Of a stretch of 32,687 nucleotides of DNA, positions 14,691-23,244 are shown piece by piece. The notes beneath the pieces were generated by a model. The model did not search any database and was not told the origin of the DNA. It saw only the letters and a program-made list of their open reading frames with translations. How positions within the stretch are numbered: the stretch's first letter is position 1; each line of letters opens with the position of its first letter. Made by a program: the position numbers and the translations under genes. The stretch is from an uncultured Croceitalea sp. (GTDB taxonomy: Bacteria; Bacteroidota; Bacteroidia; Flavobacteriales; Flavobacteriaceae), in contig CALGQU010000029.1 in NCBI GenBank assembly GCA_937959125.1, positions 1-32,687 on the forward strand, given 5' to 3'.

Positions 14691-15610
14691 AAAGCAAAAC
14701 CATAACCAAAAGACAAAAATTTATGGGCCCGCGCTTCCGGTGTTTCGGGAGAATTATAATGGATTCCAATTTTAAAATCGTTACGGTCAAACCTATGGTT
14801 AAAATTAAACCCTATGTTAAGAACGCTGTTTTCGGGATCTTTTAATAATGGAGAGGTATCACCAAGTAAATTCCCTTCTATCAATCCATTATGAAGAACA
14901 AAACGGTAGCCGGCATTCAATGAAAAATAAATTTCGCGGGCATTACTGCCCAAACGGTTATAAGCAATACTCTGTGCCGCATCGTTTCGCCTGCCAAAGT
15001 GTAGGGCCAATCCAGGTTCAAAAAAAATGTCACGGGTACCCAAGGCTACTTCTGGGTCAAACGCCAAACGAACCCCAAAAGGATGGGAAGAAATTACCCA
15101 TTCTTTTACATAGTTGAAATTTATGTTAAAATGGAAGCTATCGTTCAGTTCACCGATCCATAAAGGAGAATCTGATATAGCCACCACACGATGGAACCAA
15201 CGTTGGAATCCTCCGGCACCGGAATTTAGGCCTGCCAGTCCCAACAGTAATGTAGTGTTGTACAATGAGTTTTTCCTTGCAGAGGACCAAGTAGTCCTTA
15301 ATCCGGTAAAACCGGCATAGGGCCTATCAAAAGCGTTGGTATCCGTGGACTGCGTTTGTGACGGGGTATAGACTTCCTGCCCCAACTTAAAATTTAATTG
15401 ATGGTCCCTGTTATCCTTGGTACTTTTTTTAAGCAGTGTTCTGTAGGTTAAAAAGAGCCCGGAAGAATAATACCTATCCGTAAGTAAGACAAAATCATTA
15501 TCGTGGGAAAGCTCCAATTGATGGTTGTAAACCGCCGGTTCATAAGACCTTTGTGAAAAAACAAAGGAGCAGTAGGCTAAAAAAAGAAATACGAAACGCT
15601 GTTTTACCAT
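14687..15610 (-). CDS. LpxR-like outer-membrane lipid A deacylase (DUF2219)
   Basis: The 307-aa protein has a signal peptide (about residues 1-19, FVFLFLAYCSFVFSQ) followed by a beta-barrel-like sequence of alternating residues that ends in aromatic FGYGFAF, typical of an outer-membrane C-terminus. The N-terminal ELSHDNDFVLLTDRYYSSGLFLTYR region matches the LpxR/DUF2219 signature, including the conserved Asn-Asp pair used in catalysis by LpxR. Characterised members remove the 3'-acyloxyacyl chain of lipid A; activity here is inferred. Its ATG shares one base with the TAA of the Lrp/AsnC gene, so the two are translationally coupled. Confidence 0.85.
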   Translation of the reverse strand: MVKQRFVFLFLAYCSFVFSQRSYEPAVYNHQLELSHDNDFVLLTDRYYSSGLFLTYRTLLKKSTKDNRDHQLNFKLGQEVYTPSQTQSTDTNAFDRPYAGFTGLRTTWSSARKNSLYNTTLLLGLAGLNSGAGGFQRWFHRVVAISDSPLWIGELNDSFHFNINFNYVKEWVISSHPFGVRLAFDPEVALGTRDIFFEPGLALHFGRRNDAAQSIAYNRLGSNAREIYFSLNAGYRFVLHNGLIEGNLLGDTSPLLKDPENSVLNIGFNFNHRFDRNDFKIGIHYNSPETPEARAHKFLSFGYGFAF

Positions 15611-16080
15611 TAAATAGATATCTGCCTGTCTATCTGTTGGTCGAGGGAAATGAAGGTTTCTGTCCTGGAAACCCCCTCGATCTGCTGAATTTTTTTATTG
15701 AGCACTTGCATTAAGTGTTCATTGTCCAGGCACAATACCTTAATTAGAATAGACCAATTGCCCGTGGTATAATGGCATTCCAGTACTTCGGGAATCTTTT
15801 CCAAAGCTGCAACGGCCCTTGGGTTGGACATGGCCTTGTCCAAAAAAATACCGATATAGGCCATGGTGGTATAACCCAAGGCCTTTGGGTTGATGATAAA
15901 TTTTGATCCGGACAGTAAACCAGATGCTTCCAATTTGCGCAACCGTTGATGAATGGCCGCCCCGGAAATTCCAATATGACGGGCAATTTCAAGAATAGGT
16001 TTACGGGCATCACCCATTAAATGCCTTAATATTTTTTTGTCTATACCATCAATCTTAATGGAATTGTTACGGGATTTCAT
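15610..16080 (-). CDS. Lrp/AsnC-family transcription regulator
   Basis: The 156-aa protein has an N-terminal winged helix-turn-helix (about 13-60; IDKKILRHLMGDARKPILEIARHIGISGAAIHQRLRKLEASG) and a C-terminal RAM/AsnC ligand-binding beta-alpha domain (about 70-150; YTTMAYIGIFLDK ... GVSRTETFISLDQQI). Such regulators sense amino acids and often control adjacent amino-acid enzymes. It follows the saccharopine dehydrogenase-like gene after a 49-bp gap and overlaps the LpxR-like gene by one base, so autoregulation of the three-gene unit is likely (inference). Confidence 0.95.
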   Translation of the reverse strand: MKSRNNSIKIDGIDKKILRHLMGDARKPILEIARHIGISGAAIHQRLRKLEASGLLSGSKFIINPKALGYTTMAYIGIFLDKAMSNPRAVAALEKIPEVLECHYTTGNWSILIKVLCLDNEHLMQVLNKKIQQIEGVSRTETFISLDQQIDRQISI

Positions 16081-16129
16081 AGATTACCACAAATTAGTAA
16101 GGCTAAATATAGCGAAACGGTTTCGATTT

Positions 16130-17503
16130 TTAACTGGCAACAAAATTGGGATTATACCCTAAGTAAGGAACCTGAAACTCGTTAAACCGGATTCCGTAGA
16201 TTTTTAGTTCCTCTAAAATGGGTTGGTAAACTTCTTTGGCAATGGGCAGTTGCACACCGGGAGTTGTAATTTTACCATCCAAAATGGCTAAAGTGGCTAT
16301 GGCCACGGGAAGCCCTACCGTTTTGGCCATGGCGGTATGCGTGCCGCTATCACCATGGACGACCGTATTGGCATCGATTTGTTTGCGTTCGCCGTTAAGC
16401 TCATAGCCAAATTTATGGTACATAACGATCATATCTTTTTCATTGGCTTTAAGGGCCCAGCTTTGCTCCAAAATCTCCTGCAATGCTTGTGCAGGGGTCG
16501 CACAATCCTTGGTAATGGTTTTGGTGCTATCAAAAATATGGAGTTCCAATAGTTTTCCCCATATACTATCATCTTGGTCTATTTTTAGGTAGTGACGTAA
16601 TTTTAGTTCTACGGAATCTGTTGGGGAATATGGTAAGAACAGGTTGGTGAAATCCCGGTAGGACATGCCTTTGGAGTTTTCCAGAACATAACTGTCATCC
16701 GTCATTCCCAACTGTACAAAAAGATTCCACGCTCTGGAAAAACCTACCCTTCGGATGGTTCCCCTATATAAGGTGAGCACATCTTGAAGGCCATAGATCT
16801 CACGATACGAAAGGGAATCCCTATTGGCATAGGCCTCAAAGGTACCATAACCCTTAACGTCCAAAAATTCCGTTCGCCTAAAAAGTTTGTGATAAGGAAT
16901 GTACTTGTAGGTACCCTCTTGTATAAACTTTGCCGCCCCCCCTTGTCCTGCAACAACAACGTTCCTTGGGTTCCAAGTAAATTTATAACGCCAAAGGTTA
17001 TCGTCGTTTTCTGGGGCGACTAACCCTCCGGTAAAAGATTCGAAGAGCAGCATTTTGCCACCTTTTGCCTTGATCCTATCTATGACCTCCATAGCACTCA
17101 TATGGTCAATGCCAGGGTCCAGACCCACCTCATTCATAAAGACCAATCCTTTTTCTTTGGCTTGGACATCCAATTTTTTAATAGCTTCACTAACGTAGGA
17201 GGCGGTTACTAAGCTTTTGCCATACGCAATACAATCTTCCGCAATTTTGGTATGAAAACGGGCGGGCAACATGGAAACTACAATAGATGCTTTAGAAATG
17301 GCTTTCTTACGTTTTTCCCTATCAAAGATATCAAGGGTAATGGTCTTGCAGTTGGGATGTTGCCTTACGTTAGCCGGTAAATTTTCGGGTTGGAGATCCC
17401 CAATGATAAGAGTCAACTCTTTTTCTACGGACTTATCCAAGAAATAGTCAATAAGGTAGGCCGTAGATTTCCCTGCACCAAGGAGTAAAATTTTTCTGGA
17501 CAT
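16130..17503 (-). CDS. saccharopine dehydrogenase-like oxidoreductase
   Basis: The 457-aa protein has an N-terminal Rossmann domain (GAGKSTAYLIDYFL at residues 7-20; VSMLPARFHTKIAEDC about 93-108) and a large C-terminal saccharopine dehydrogenase domain (MNEVGLDPGIDHMSAM, SFTGGLVAPENDDNLWRYKFTWNPRNVV). This is the family of LYS9/AASS-type saccharopine reductases or dehydrogenases acting in lysine metabolism, with NAD(P) as cofactor. In flavobacteria it is usually paired with an Lrp/AsnC regulator as here, which supports a role in lysine catabolism. The exact direction of the reaction is not determined by sequence. Confidence 0.9.
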   Translation of the reverse strand: MSRKILLLGAGKSTAYLIDYFLDKSVEKELTLIIGDLQPENLPANVRQHPNCKTITLDIFDREKRKKAISKASIVVSMLPARFHTKIAEDCIAYGKSLVTASYVSEAIKKLDVQAKEKGLVFMNEVGLDPGIDHMSAMEVIDRIKAKGGKMLLFESFTGGLVAPENDDNLWRYKFTWNPRNVVVAGQGGAAKFIQEGTYKYIPYHKLFRRTEFLDVKGYGTFEAYANRDSLSYREIYGLQDVLTLYRGTIRRVGFSRAWNLFVQLGMTDDSYVLENSKGMSYRDFTNLFLPYSPTDSVELKLRHYLKIDQDDSIWGKLLELHIFDSTKTITKDCATPAQALQEILEQSWALKANEKDMIVMYHKFGYELNGERKQIDANTVVHGDSGTHTAMAKTVGLPVAIATLAILDGKITTPGVQLPIAKEVYQPILEELKIYGIRFNEFQVPYLGYNPNFVAS

Positions 17504-17582
17504 AAGATTGGTTTACCTTTGTTACTAACGGATGCTAAGGTATCAAATTGTTATATTTTTAATTTATTGAGAATTTTTAGTT

Positions 17583-17966
17583 ATGAACAAAACAATTTTA
17601 GCAACAGGATTAGTATTTGGCGTATTGGCAGTCGTATTAGGGGCCTTTGGAGCCCATGGTTTGAAAAAGGTCATAGGTCCCGCAGAAATTGCAACTTTTG
17701 AAACCGGAATCAAATATCAGATGTACCATGCCCTGTTTTTAATGGTACTTAGCGTATTGCCCAATATTAGTAGCGGCACCAAACAATGGGTTTTTTATTT
17801 GGTGTTGGTTGGAGTACTTTTATTTTCCGGTTCTATCTACTTTTTGGCAACAAATTCCTTGACCTCCTTTGATTTTAAAAAAATAGGATTTATTACGCCA
17901 ATTGGTGGTACGGCACTTATAGGGGCTTGGGGGGTATTGTTATATTCCGTTTTAACAAAGAAATGA
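17583..17966 (+). CDS. DUF423 small membrane protein
   Basis: The 127-aa protein has four hydrophobic helices (about 5-24, 45-62, 70-88 and 100-122). The family signature GAFGAHGLKK lies near residue 21 (VVLGAFGAHGLKKVI), with YQMYHALFLM after it. The family is widespread and its function unknown. It is divergent from the saccharopine dehydrogenase gene (79 bp between starts). TATATTTT upstream is one base from the -7 consensus. Confidence 0.92.
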   Translation: MNKTILATGLVFGVLAVVLGAFGAHGLKKVIGPAEIATFETGIKYQMYHALFLMVLSVLPNISSGTKQWVFYLVLVGVLLFSGSIYFLATNSLTSFDFKKIGFITPIGGTALIGAWGVLLYSVLTKK

Positions 17967-17996
17967 TCATTGGAACTAGATTTTAGGTAGTTAGGT

Positions 17997-18016
17997 GCTA
18001 TAATTTTATAGCTTTG
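17997..18016 (+). promoter_or_regulatory. pckA -7 promoter box overlapped by a palindrome
   Basis: TAGCTTTG at 18009-18016 matches the Bacteroidetes -7 consensus TAnnTTTG exactly, 22 bp before the pckA ATG. A perfect 7-bp inverted repeat, GCTATAA-TT-TTATAGC (17997-18012), overlaps its first four bases, so a protein bound there would occlude the promoter. No good -33 TTTG is seen at the usual distance. Confidence 0.55.
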
Positions 18017-18038
18017 CAGTAACTAAAAACTATATTTT

Positions 18039-19655
18039 ATGGCAACAAGAAGCCAATCAACGAAAACGATTTCGTTAGCTAATATTGGAATAGCAGATGC
18101 CAAGATCCATTACCAACTATCTTCTGGGGAATTGCATGCCGTTACCATAGAAAAAGGTATGGGTGTCGCATCTTCATTAGGTGCGTTGGCAATACATACG
18201 GGTGAGTTTACAGGAAGGTCGCCTATGGATCGTTTTATAGTTAAGGATGCCATTACGCAAGATAAGGTCTGGTGGGGTGACATCAATATTCCTTTTGAAA
18301 ACGAAAAGTTCGATGCCTTGTACGACAAGGTCATTGCTTACCTTAATGACAAAGAACTTTTTGTTAGGGATGCCTACGCTTGTGCAGAAGAGGATTATAA
18401 ACTGAATATTAGGGTGGTCAACGAGTACCCTTGGTCCAATATGTTCGCCTATAATATGTTTTTGCGACCAACGCCGGAACAGCTTGATGTTTTTGAACCG
18501 GAATGGACGGTAATCAATGCTCCTGGCTTTATGGCGGATGCTGAAGTGGATGGTACACGCCAACACAATTTTGCGATATTGAATTTCTCTAGAAAAATTG
18601 CGCTAATAGGAGGTACAGGATATACTGGTGAGATTAAGAAAGGGATTTTCTCCGCCTTGAATTTTATATTGCCCGTATATAGGAATACCCTGCCCATGCA
18701 CTGTTCGGCCAACGTTGGGGAGGATGGGGATACCGCTATCTTTTTTGGACTTTCCGGTACGGGGAAAACCACGCTTTCTACGGACCCGACCCGAAAGCTT
18801 ATTGGAGATGATGAACACGGATGGACACAGAAAAATACGGTCTTTAATTTTGAAGGTGGCTGCTATGCCAAGGTCATTAACCTATCCCAAGACAATGAAC
18901 CCGAAATTTACGGAGCGATAAAAAAAGGGGCGATCCTAGAGAATGTGATTATGGACAAGGATGGCCATGTCGATTTTGGGGATACGTCCATAACGCAGAA
19001 CACCCGGGTTAGTTATCCTATTTACCACATTGATAATATCCAAGAGCCATCCATAGGGGAAAACGTAAAAAATGTATTCTTTTTGACGGCTGATGCTTTT
19101 GGGGTTTTGCCCCCAATATCCAAGTTGACCCCGGCACAGGCGGCTTATCACTTTATTTCTGGATATACGGCCAAGGTAGCCGGGACCGAAGCCGGGGTAG
19201 TTGAACCCCAACCCTCGTTTTCGGCATGTTTTGGCGCGCCTTTTATGCCCTTACATCCCGCCAAGTATGCAGAGATGCTGAGCAAAAAAATGATTGCCTC
19301 CGGTGTTGATGTCTGGCTGGTCAATACGGGGTGGACCGGAGGTCCTTATGGTGTTGGGACCCGTATGAAGTTAAAATATACAAGGGCCATGATCAGTGCC
19401 GCCCTAAGTGGAAAACTAGGGTTGTACAATTATGACAATTACCACATACATTCTGTTTTTGGGGTAGCCCAACCTAGGGAATGCCCAGGAGTACCCACTA
19501 AGGTGTTAAGCCCAAGAGCCACTTGGAACGATGATGAGGCGTATTACAAAACTGCTTTTAAACTTTCCAATGCTTTTAGGGAGAACTTTAAAAAGTTCGA
19601 GGCCCATGCCAATGAGGAGATACGCCGAGGCGGACCACAACGGTATGCCTTTTAA
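18039..19655 (+). CDS. pckA: phosphoenolpyruvate carboxykinase (ATP)
   Basis: This enzyme converts oxaloacetate and ATP to phosphoenolpyruvate, CO2 and ADP, the entry step of gluconeogenesis. The 538-aa length fits the ATP-dependent family. Motifs are intact: GRSPMDRF near residue 59, kinase P-loop GLSGTGKT at 237-244, and the metal-binding GDDEHGW at 256-262. The sequence NTGWTGGPYGVGTRMKL is also typical. It has its own promoter box with an overlapping palindrome and ends before a bidirectional terminator shared with hemD. Confidence 0.98.
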   Translation: MATRSQSTKTISLANIGIADAKIHYQLSSGELHAVTIEKGMGVASSLGALAIHTGEFTGRSPMDRFIVKDAITQDKVWWGDINIPFENEKFDALYDKVIAYLNDKELFVRDAYACAEEDYKLNIRVVNEYPWSNMFAYNMFLRPTPEQLDVFEPEWTVINAPGFMADAEVDGTRQHNFAILNFSRKIALIGGTGYTGEIKKGIFSALNFILPVYRNTLPMHCSANVGEDGDTAIFFGLSGTGKTTLSTDPTRKLIGDDEHGWTQKNTVFNFEGGCYAKVINLSQDNEPEIYGAIKKGAILENVIMDKDGHVDFGDTSITQNTRVSYPIYHIDNIQEPSIGENVKNVFFLTADAFGVLPPISKLTPAQAAYHFISGYTAKVAGTEAGVVEPQPSFSACFGAPFMPLHPAKYAEMLSKKMIASGVDVWLVNTGWTGGPYGVGTRMKLKYTRAMISAALSGKLGLYNYDNYHIHSVFGVAQPRECPGVPTKVLSPRATWNDDEAYYKTAFKLSNAFRENFKKFEAHANEEIRRGGPQRYAF

Positions 19656-19957
19656 ATGGATCATTCTGGATTGCTCGCCTCTTAAACAAAGAGGGGGGAA
19701 GAAGAAAAGGGAGATTGAATAGCACCAACAATATACTACCGCTGGAGCTATTCGGTTCCGTAGACAGTTGATTTTTGGTTTGTACCAGAATCCCTCCGCC
19801 TTGGCACTAGGTGATCATCCAATTCCCTAGCTATAGTAAAGGGAGAAACTTTTATAGGTGTCACCCCAGATAATGCAGCTTAACGTTTCTATCGGTAGTA
19901 TGCTAAAAACCCCTTGATATTCTTACCAAGAGGTTTTTAGTGCTATTTATAATCCAA
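19656..19957. repeat. intergenic region with a dispersed repeat copy and a terminator
   Basis: The region is 302 bp between the pckA and hemD stops with no gene. At 19678-19694 a CCTCTT-N5-AAGAGG hairpin is followed by GAAGAAGAAAAGGGAGATTGA (19698-19718). The same hairpin stem and loop length and an 18/21 match to that tail recur at 30717-30775, so both are copies of one short dispersed repeat. The rest, up to the terminator at 19903, shows nothing I can name. Confidence 0.55.
19903..19940. terminator. bidirectional terminator between pckA and hemD
   Basis: CTAAAAACCCCTTG pairs with CCAAGAGGTTTTTAG across a short loop. The A-run on one side and the T-run on the other let it work for both the plus-strand pckA and the minus-strand hemD transcripts, whose stops face it. 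Confidence 0.85.
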
Positions 19958-20701
19958 TTATTTATTGGCGTCAGATATATATTTCTGAAGGGCCATCGTC
20001 ATTGATGGCGTTTCCGGCGTGGGCGCTTTAATATCAATTCGCAGACCTGCATCAGTAGCGGCCTTTACCGTACTATTTCCAAATACCGCAATGCGGGTAT
20101 CGTTTTGTTTAAAGTCTGGGAAGTTCTTTAAAAGTGATTCAATACCGGATGGGCTAAAGAAAACCAAAACGTCGTAATACACTTCTTTTAAATCTGAAAG
20201 ATCGCTAACCACTGTTTTGTAAAAAATGCCTCGTGTCCAATCCAACTTAAGGCCGTCCAAGGTTTTGGGCACTATGGGTTTTAAGGAATCACTGGAAGGC
20301 AACAAAAACTTTTCACTCTTGTATTTCTTGAACATGGGAGTAAGATCATCAAACAAGCGTTTTCCCACATAAATCTTACGTTTTCTGTAAACCACATACT
20401 TTTGTAAGTAAAAAGCAACAGCTTCTGATTGGCAAAAGTATTTCATGGAATCCGGAACTTTAAAACGCATTTCTTCAGCAATTCTAAAGAAATGGTCTAC
20501 TGCATTCCTACTGGTAAGTACGATAGCGGTAAAATCGTTCAAATCAATTTTCTGTTCCCGTACTTTTTTGGCGGCAACACCCTCAACGTGTATAAAAGGT
20601 CTAAAATCTACCTTCACTTTCGATTTTTCTATCAAACGTGAATACGGAGAGTTGTCCATTTTGGGTTCTGGCTGAGATACCAAAATCGTTTTTACTTTCA
20701 T
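19958..20701 (-). CDS. hemD: uroporphyrinogen-III synthase
   Basis: HemD cyclises hydroxymethylbilane to uroporphyrinogen III in heme synthesis. The 247-aa protein matches the Bacteroidetes HemD type: MKVKTILVSQPEPK at the start, a two-lobed architecture, TAIVLTSRNAVDHFF near residue 59 and VFFSPSGIESLLKNFPD near 180, the usual SPSG segment. The start chosen is the second Met (20701), which matches the family N-terminus. The ORF-track start at 20710 adds three residues and overlaps the DUF4271 stop. It is last in the glycosyltransferase-DUF4271-hemD unit and is not with other heme genes. Confidence 0.9.
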   Translation of the reverse strand: MKVKTILVSQPEPKMDNSPYSRLIEKSKVKVDFRPFIHVEGVAAKKVREQKIDLNDFTAIVLTSRNAVDHFFRIAEEMRFKVPDSMKYFCQSEAVAFYLQKYVVYRKRKIYVGKRLFDDLTPMFKKYKSEKFLLPSSDSLKPIVPKTLDGLKLDWTRGIFYKTVVSDLSDLKEVYYDVLVFFSPSGIESLLKNFPDFKQNDTRIAVFGNSTVKAATDAGLRIDIKAPTPETPSMTMALQKYISDANK

Positions 20702-20706
20702 ATGTA

Positions 20707-21363
20707 TCAATCATTTAGATAGCTTCCAAGAAGCACTAAGGGTGAAATTACGAGTGCGCAAAGGTACAAAATAAAATACAATATGTTGTTCAGTATTAAC
20801 TTTTGATGGATTCTGACTACATTGATAAGTCCGATAAGATTTATTAAAAGAATAAGTAAAATACTAACATAAACCACAGTTTTAGACCCAGGGAGTATAT
20901 AAATAAGGATGATGTTCCCACAAAAAGCCGCTATTCCCCCGTAATTAAAAAACGTGAGTTTTTCAAAGATAAGGTCCAAGGTGGTATCATAGTTTTCAAA
21001 AAAGTACCCCGTACCCAATTGTAATATAATTTTGAAAAGAAGAAACGCCAAGAGTAAAGAAAAAATAATAAGGAATACTATAGGGTATGACGTTGTTTGC
21101 CGGCCGTTAAGCAAGCCATCTGCGAGCAAAACAAAGATGGAAACGTTTAAAAGTTGAAAGAAGGTGGCCAACAAATGGAACCAATTGAAAAGGCGCCCTT
21201 TCTTTTTGTTAAGTGTTAAATACTTATTGTTAAAGGGTAGGATGAGGTATGCGGTAAATGCCGGCTTAAAGAAATATTTTCCTAAGGTCAAAAAGACCAA
21301 ACTAACCAACAAAACTATGGTCAGCCAATCTGCAGAGATGATATTTCTGTATATGGGGTTCAT
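20707..21363 (-). CDS. DUF4271 integral membrane protein
   Basis: The 218-aa protein has about six membrane helices and very few charged residues outside loops. I recognise ISADWLTIVLLVSLVFLTLGKYFF at the N-terminus and the overall pattern as the Bacteroidetes DUF4271 family, typically adjacent to hemD as here. Function is unknown. Its ATG overlaps the stop of the upstream glycosyltransferase gene (ATGA), and its stop lies just before hemD, so the three are translationally linked. Confidence 0.85.
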   Translation of the reverse strand: MNPIYRNIISADWLTIVLLVSLVFLTLGKYFFKPAFTAYLILPFNNKYLTLNKKKGRLFNWFHLLATFFQLLNVSIFVLLADGLLNGRQTTSYPIVFLIIFSLLLAFLLFKIILQLGTGYFFENYDTTLDLIFEKLTFFNYGGIAAFCGNIILIYILPGSKTVVYVSILLILLINLIGLINVVRIHQKLILNNILYFILYLCALVISPLVLLGSYLND

Positions 21364-23027
21364 TCCGTAATCGTAATACTTTCACTATTAATACCCGTAG
21401 GCAAACCAAATTCCGAAATAGAAAACCGAATAAAAGAGGGGTTTTTATAATCGGGTGGTTTTAAGGTAAACTTAAGATAAGTAGTATCCTGTGCTTTAAG
21501 GGAATTTGTGGTTTTTTGTACGGGGGTATGATCCAATTCTTTCAATTCCTTTATTTGGCGGTATTCATTTAGATAACTCACTTTAAAAGCCAAGTCTTTT
21601 AAAGGAACCTCCATAGGGTAAGGGTTATAGATTTTAAGCAGTTGATCGGTATCCTTTAAATTTACCTCCCCATTTTTTGTATAACAACGTAACCCTCTCA
21701 ACGGTTTGAAATTTTCTTTATAGTTCACAAAAACCGTATCGCCACCAGGATTGGCATACTTGAAAGCACCGGATTTTACATATTTGGAGAGATAGGCAAC
21801 CCGTTTATTGCGGAACAAGGCTTCCGAATTATCTATGGAATATTGGTTTCTTCTATAAAAAATGTTGTTTAATGAAAAAGACCTCTTGCCAGAATAGAAA
21901 TGGTACATGGAACTCTCCCGATAACTATTTTCGAAAACCACGGGATCATCCTTGACAAAATCGTTAAGTTTTTTTACCCACTCCTTATTATAATGGGTTT
22001 CATAAACTTTAGGTAGCAAAGGCTGGTACACGAGCCATGCCCTTGCATACAAAAACAACACGAAACTTACCACAGCTATCCTAACAAGCCATTTTCTCCA
22101 TACCGCATTGCCCAAAATAAACCGGTACGCCAGAATGGCCATGGGAATGCATAATACGATGACCCATTGTGCTTGGGTCCTTTTTTGAAAACTGGAAATC
22201 AAAAAGAAAAAAATGACACCATAACTTAAAAAAAGGAGCCCCCTTGTAAACAGGTCCGTTCCTTTTGTTTTAAACAGGGCCCAATAAAATAAGGGAAACA
22301 AGAGTCCAAAGTTGACAATGAGATTAAGAAGATAACCCAAGGTAAAGCCCGCAAAATTATAGGGTTGGTTGGGTCGCTCAAAAATATGGTACTTAACGCT
22401 AACAAAATCATGTTCGTAAAGCCAGGTCAAATGGGGAATATAGCTCACTAAGGCCACCAAGACGGCAAACCAAGCATAGTTGTTCTTTAGCAACCTTAAA
22501 TTGGAAAGCAGCACAAATAAAATGACGAGGATGGCATGGTACTTACTGTACATAAGGGCAGCCATGACCAAACCCAAGCCCAAGGCTTTTAAAAGCCCCT
22601 GCCTTTGTAAAAAAGACTTGTAAGTAAACAAAAATAGTGCGGTAAAAAAAAGCAAAGGCGTATCGGGCAATGTAAAAAAACCGTAGACATTAAAAAGGGG
22701 CATGGCAAACAACAACAAAAAAAAGTGTGGGATATACCTTTTCTTGGTCTTGTCCGCTATCATGTTCCATACTAAAACAATGGTGCCAAGCTGTGCAAAA
22801 CCACTTACAAGGCGAACCCCAAGTTCCCCCTCAAACAAGGAGGTCCCTAACCAGATAAAAAGGGCTACCATGGGGGGGTGATCAAAATACCCCCAACTTA
22901 AATGCTGGGCATAGTACCAATAATAGGCCTCATCAAAGATAAGTTGCGTAAATGCACTTTGTAAAAGGTTGAGTAAGAGAAAAGCCCCAAGGAGCAATAG
23001 GAAAACTTTTGGATAAGTCTTGGTCAT
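21360..23027 (-). CDS. ArnT/PMT-like membrane glycosyltransferase (GT39/GT83 type)
   Basis: The protein is 555 aa from the ATG at 23027 (MTKTYPKVFLLLLGAFLLL), which gives a clean first membrane helix. The ORF-track start at 23144 adds 39 residues without that character. The first periplasmic loop carries the acidic catalytic-type motif FDEAYYWYYAQHLSWGYFDHPPM (about 30-52), as in polyprenol-phosphate sugar transferases. Around ten hydrophobic helices follow, then a soluble C-terminal region (about 370-555). The donor is probably a polyprenyl-phosphate sugar and the acceptor is unknown. A polyprenol-phosphate mannose synthase is encoded divergently next door and could supply the donor. Confidence 0.87.
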   Translation of the reverse strand: MTKTYPKVFLLLLGAFLLLNLLQSAFTQLIFDEAYYWYYAQHLSWGYFDHPPMVALFIWLGTSLFEGELGVRLVSGFAQLGTIVLVWNMIADKTKKRYIPHFFLLLFAMPLFNVYGFFTLPDTPLLFFTALFLFTYKSFLQRQGLLKALGLGLVMAALMYSKYHAILVILFVLLSNLRLLKNNYAWFAVLVALVSYIPHLTWLYEHDFVSVKYHIFERPNQPYNFAGFTLGYLLNLIVNFGLLFPLFYWALFKTKGTDLFTRGLLFLSYGVIFFFLISSFQKRTQAQWVIVLCIPMAILAYRFILGNAVWRKWLVRIAVVSFVLFLYARAWLVYQPLLPKVYETHYNKEWVKKLNDFVKDDPVVFENSYRESSMYHFYSGKRSFSLNNIFYRRNQYSIDNSEALFRNKRVAYLSKYVKSGAFKYANPGGDTVFVNYKENFKPLRGLRCYTKNGEVNLKDTDQLLKIYNPYPMEVPLKDLAFKVSYLNEYRQIKELKELDHTPVQKTTNSLKAQDTTYLKFTLKPPDYKNPSFIRFSISEFGLPTGINSESITITE

Positions 23028-23218
23028 TAGGTTTTTTATTGGCACCGCCAAAGGGTATAATATTCCGAGGTCTGCCTCAAAATTAAAATTCAGTTTCGTA
23101 TAAATGCCTTTTGGGCTTGCCCCAAGGGAATTTCTGCTGTGCAAAGTTACGAATAATGCAAATAGCTACTAATGGTACAAAACACAAAAGGCTGCTGTAG
23201 TAAGGGGATAAAAAACAC

Positions 23219-23226
23219 TATTTTTG
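23219..23226 (+). promoter_or_regulatory. -7 promoter box for the GT2-pyrC-DUF4296 operon
   Basis: TATTTTTG matches TAnnTTTG exactly, 19 bp before the GTG at 23245. It overlaps the TTG start (23224) used by the ORF track, which argues that translation begins at the GTG instead. No clear -33 element is visible. Confidence 0.5.
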
Positions 23227-23244
23227 ACCTCTAAAACCGTTTTT

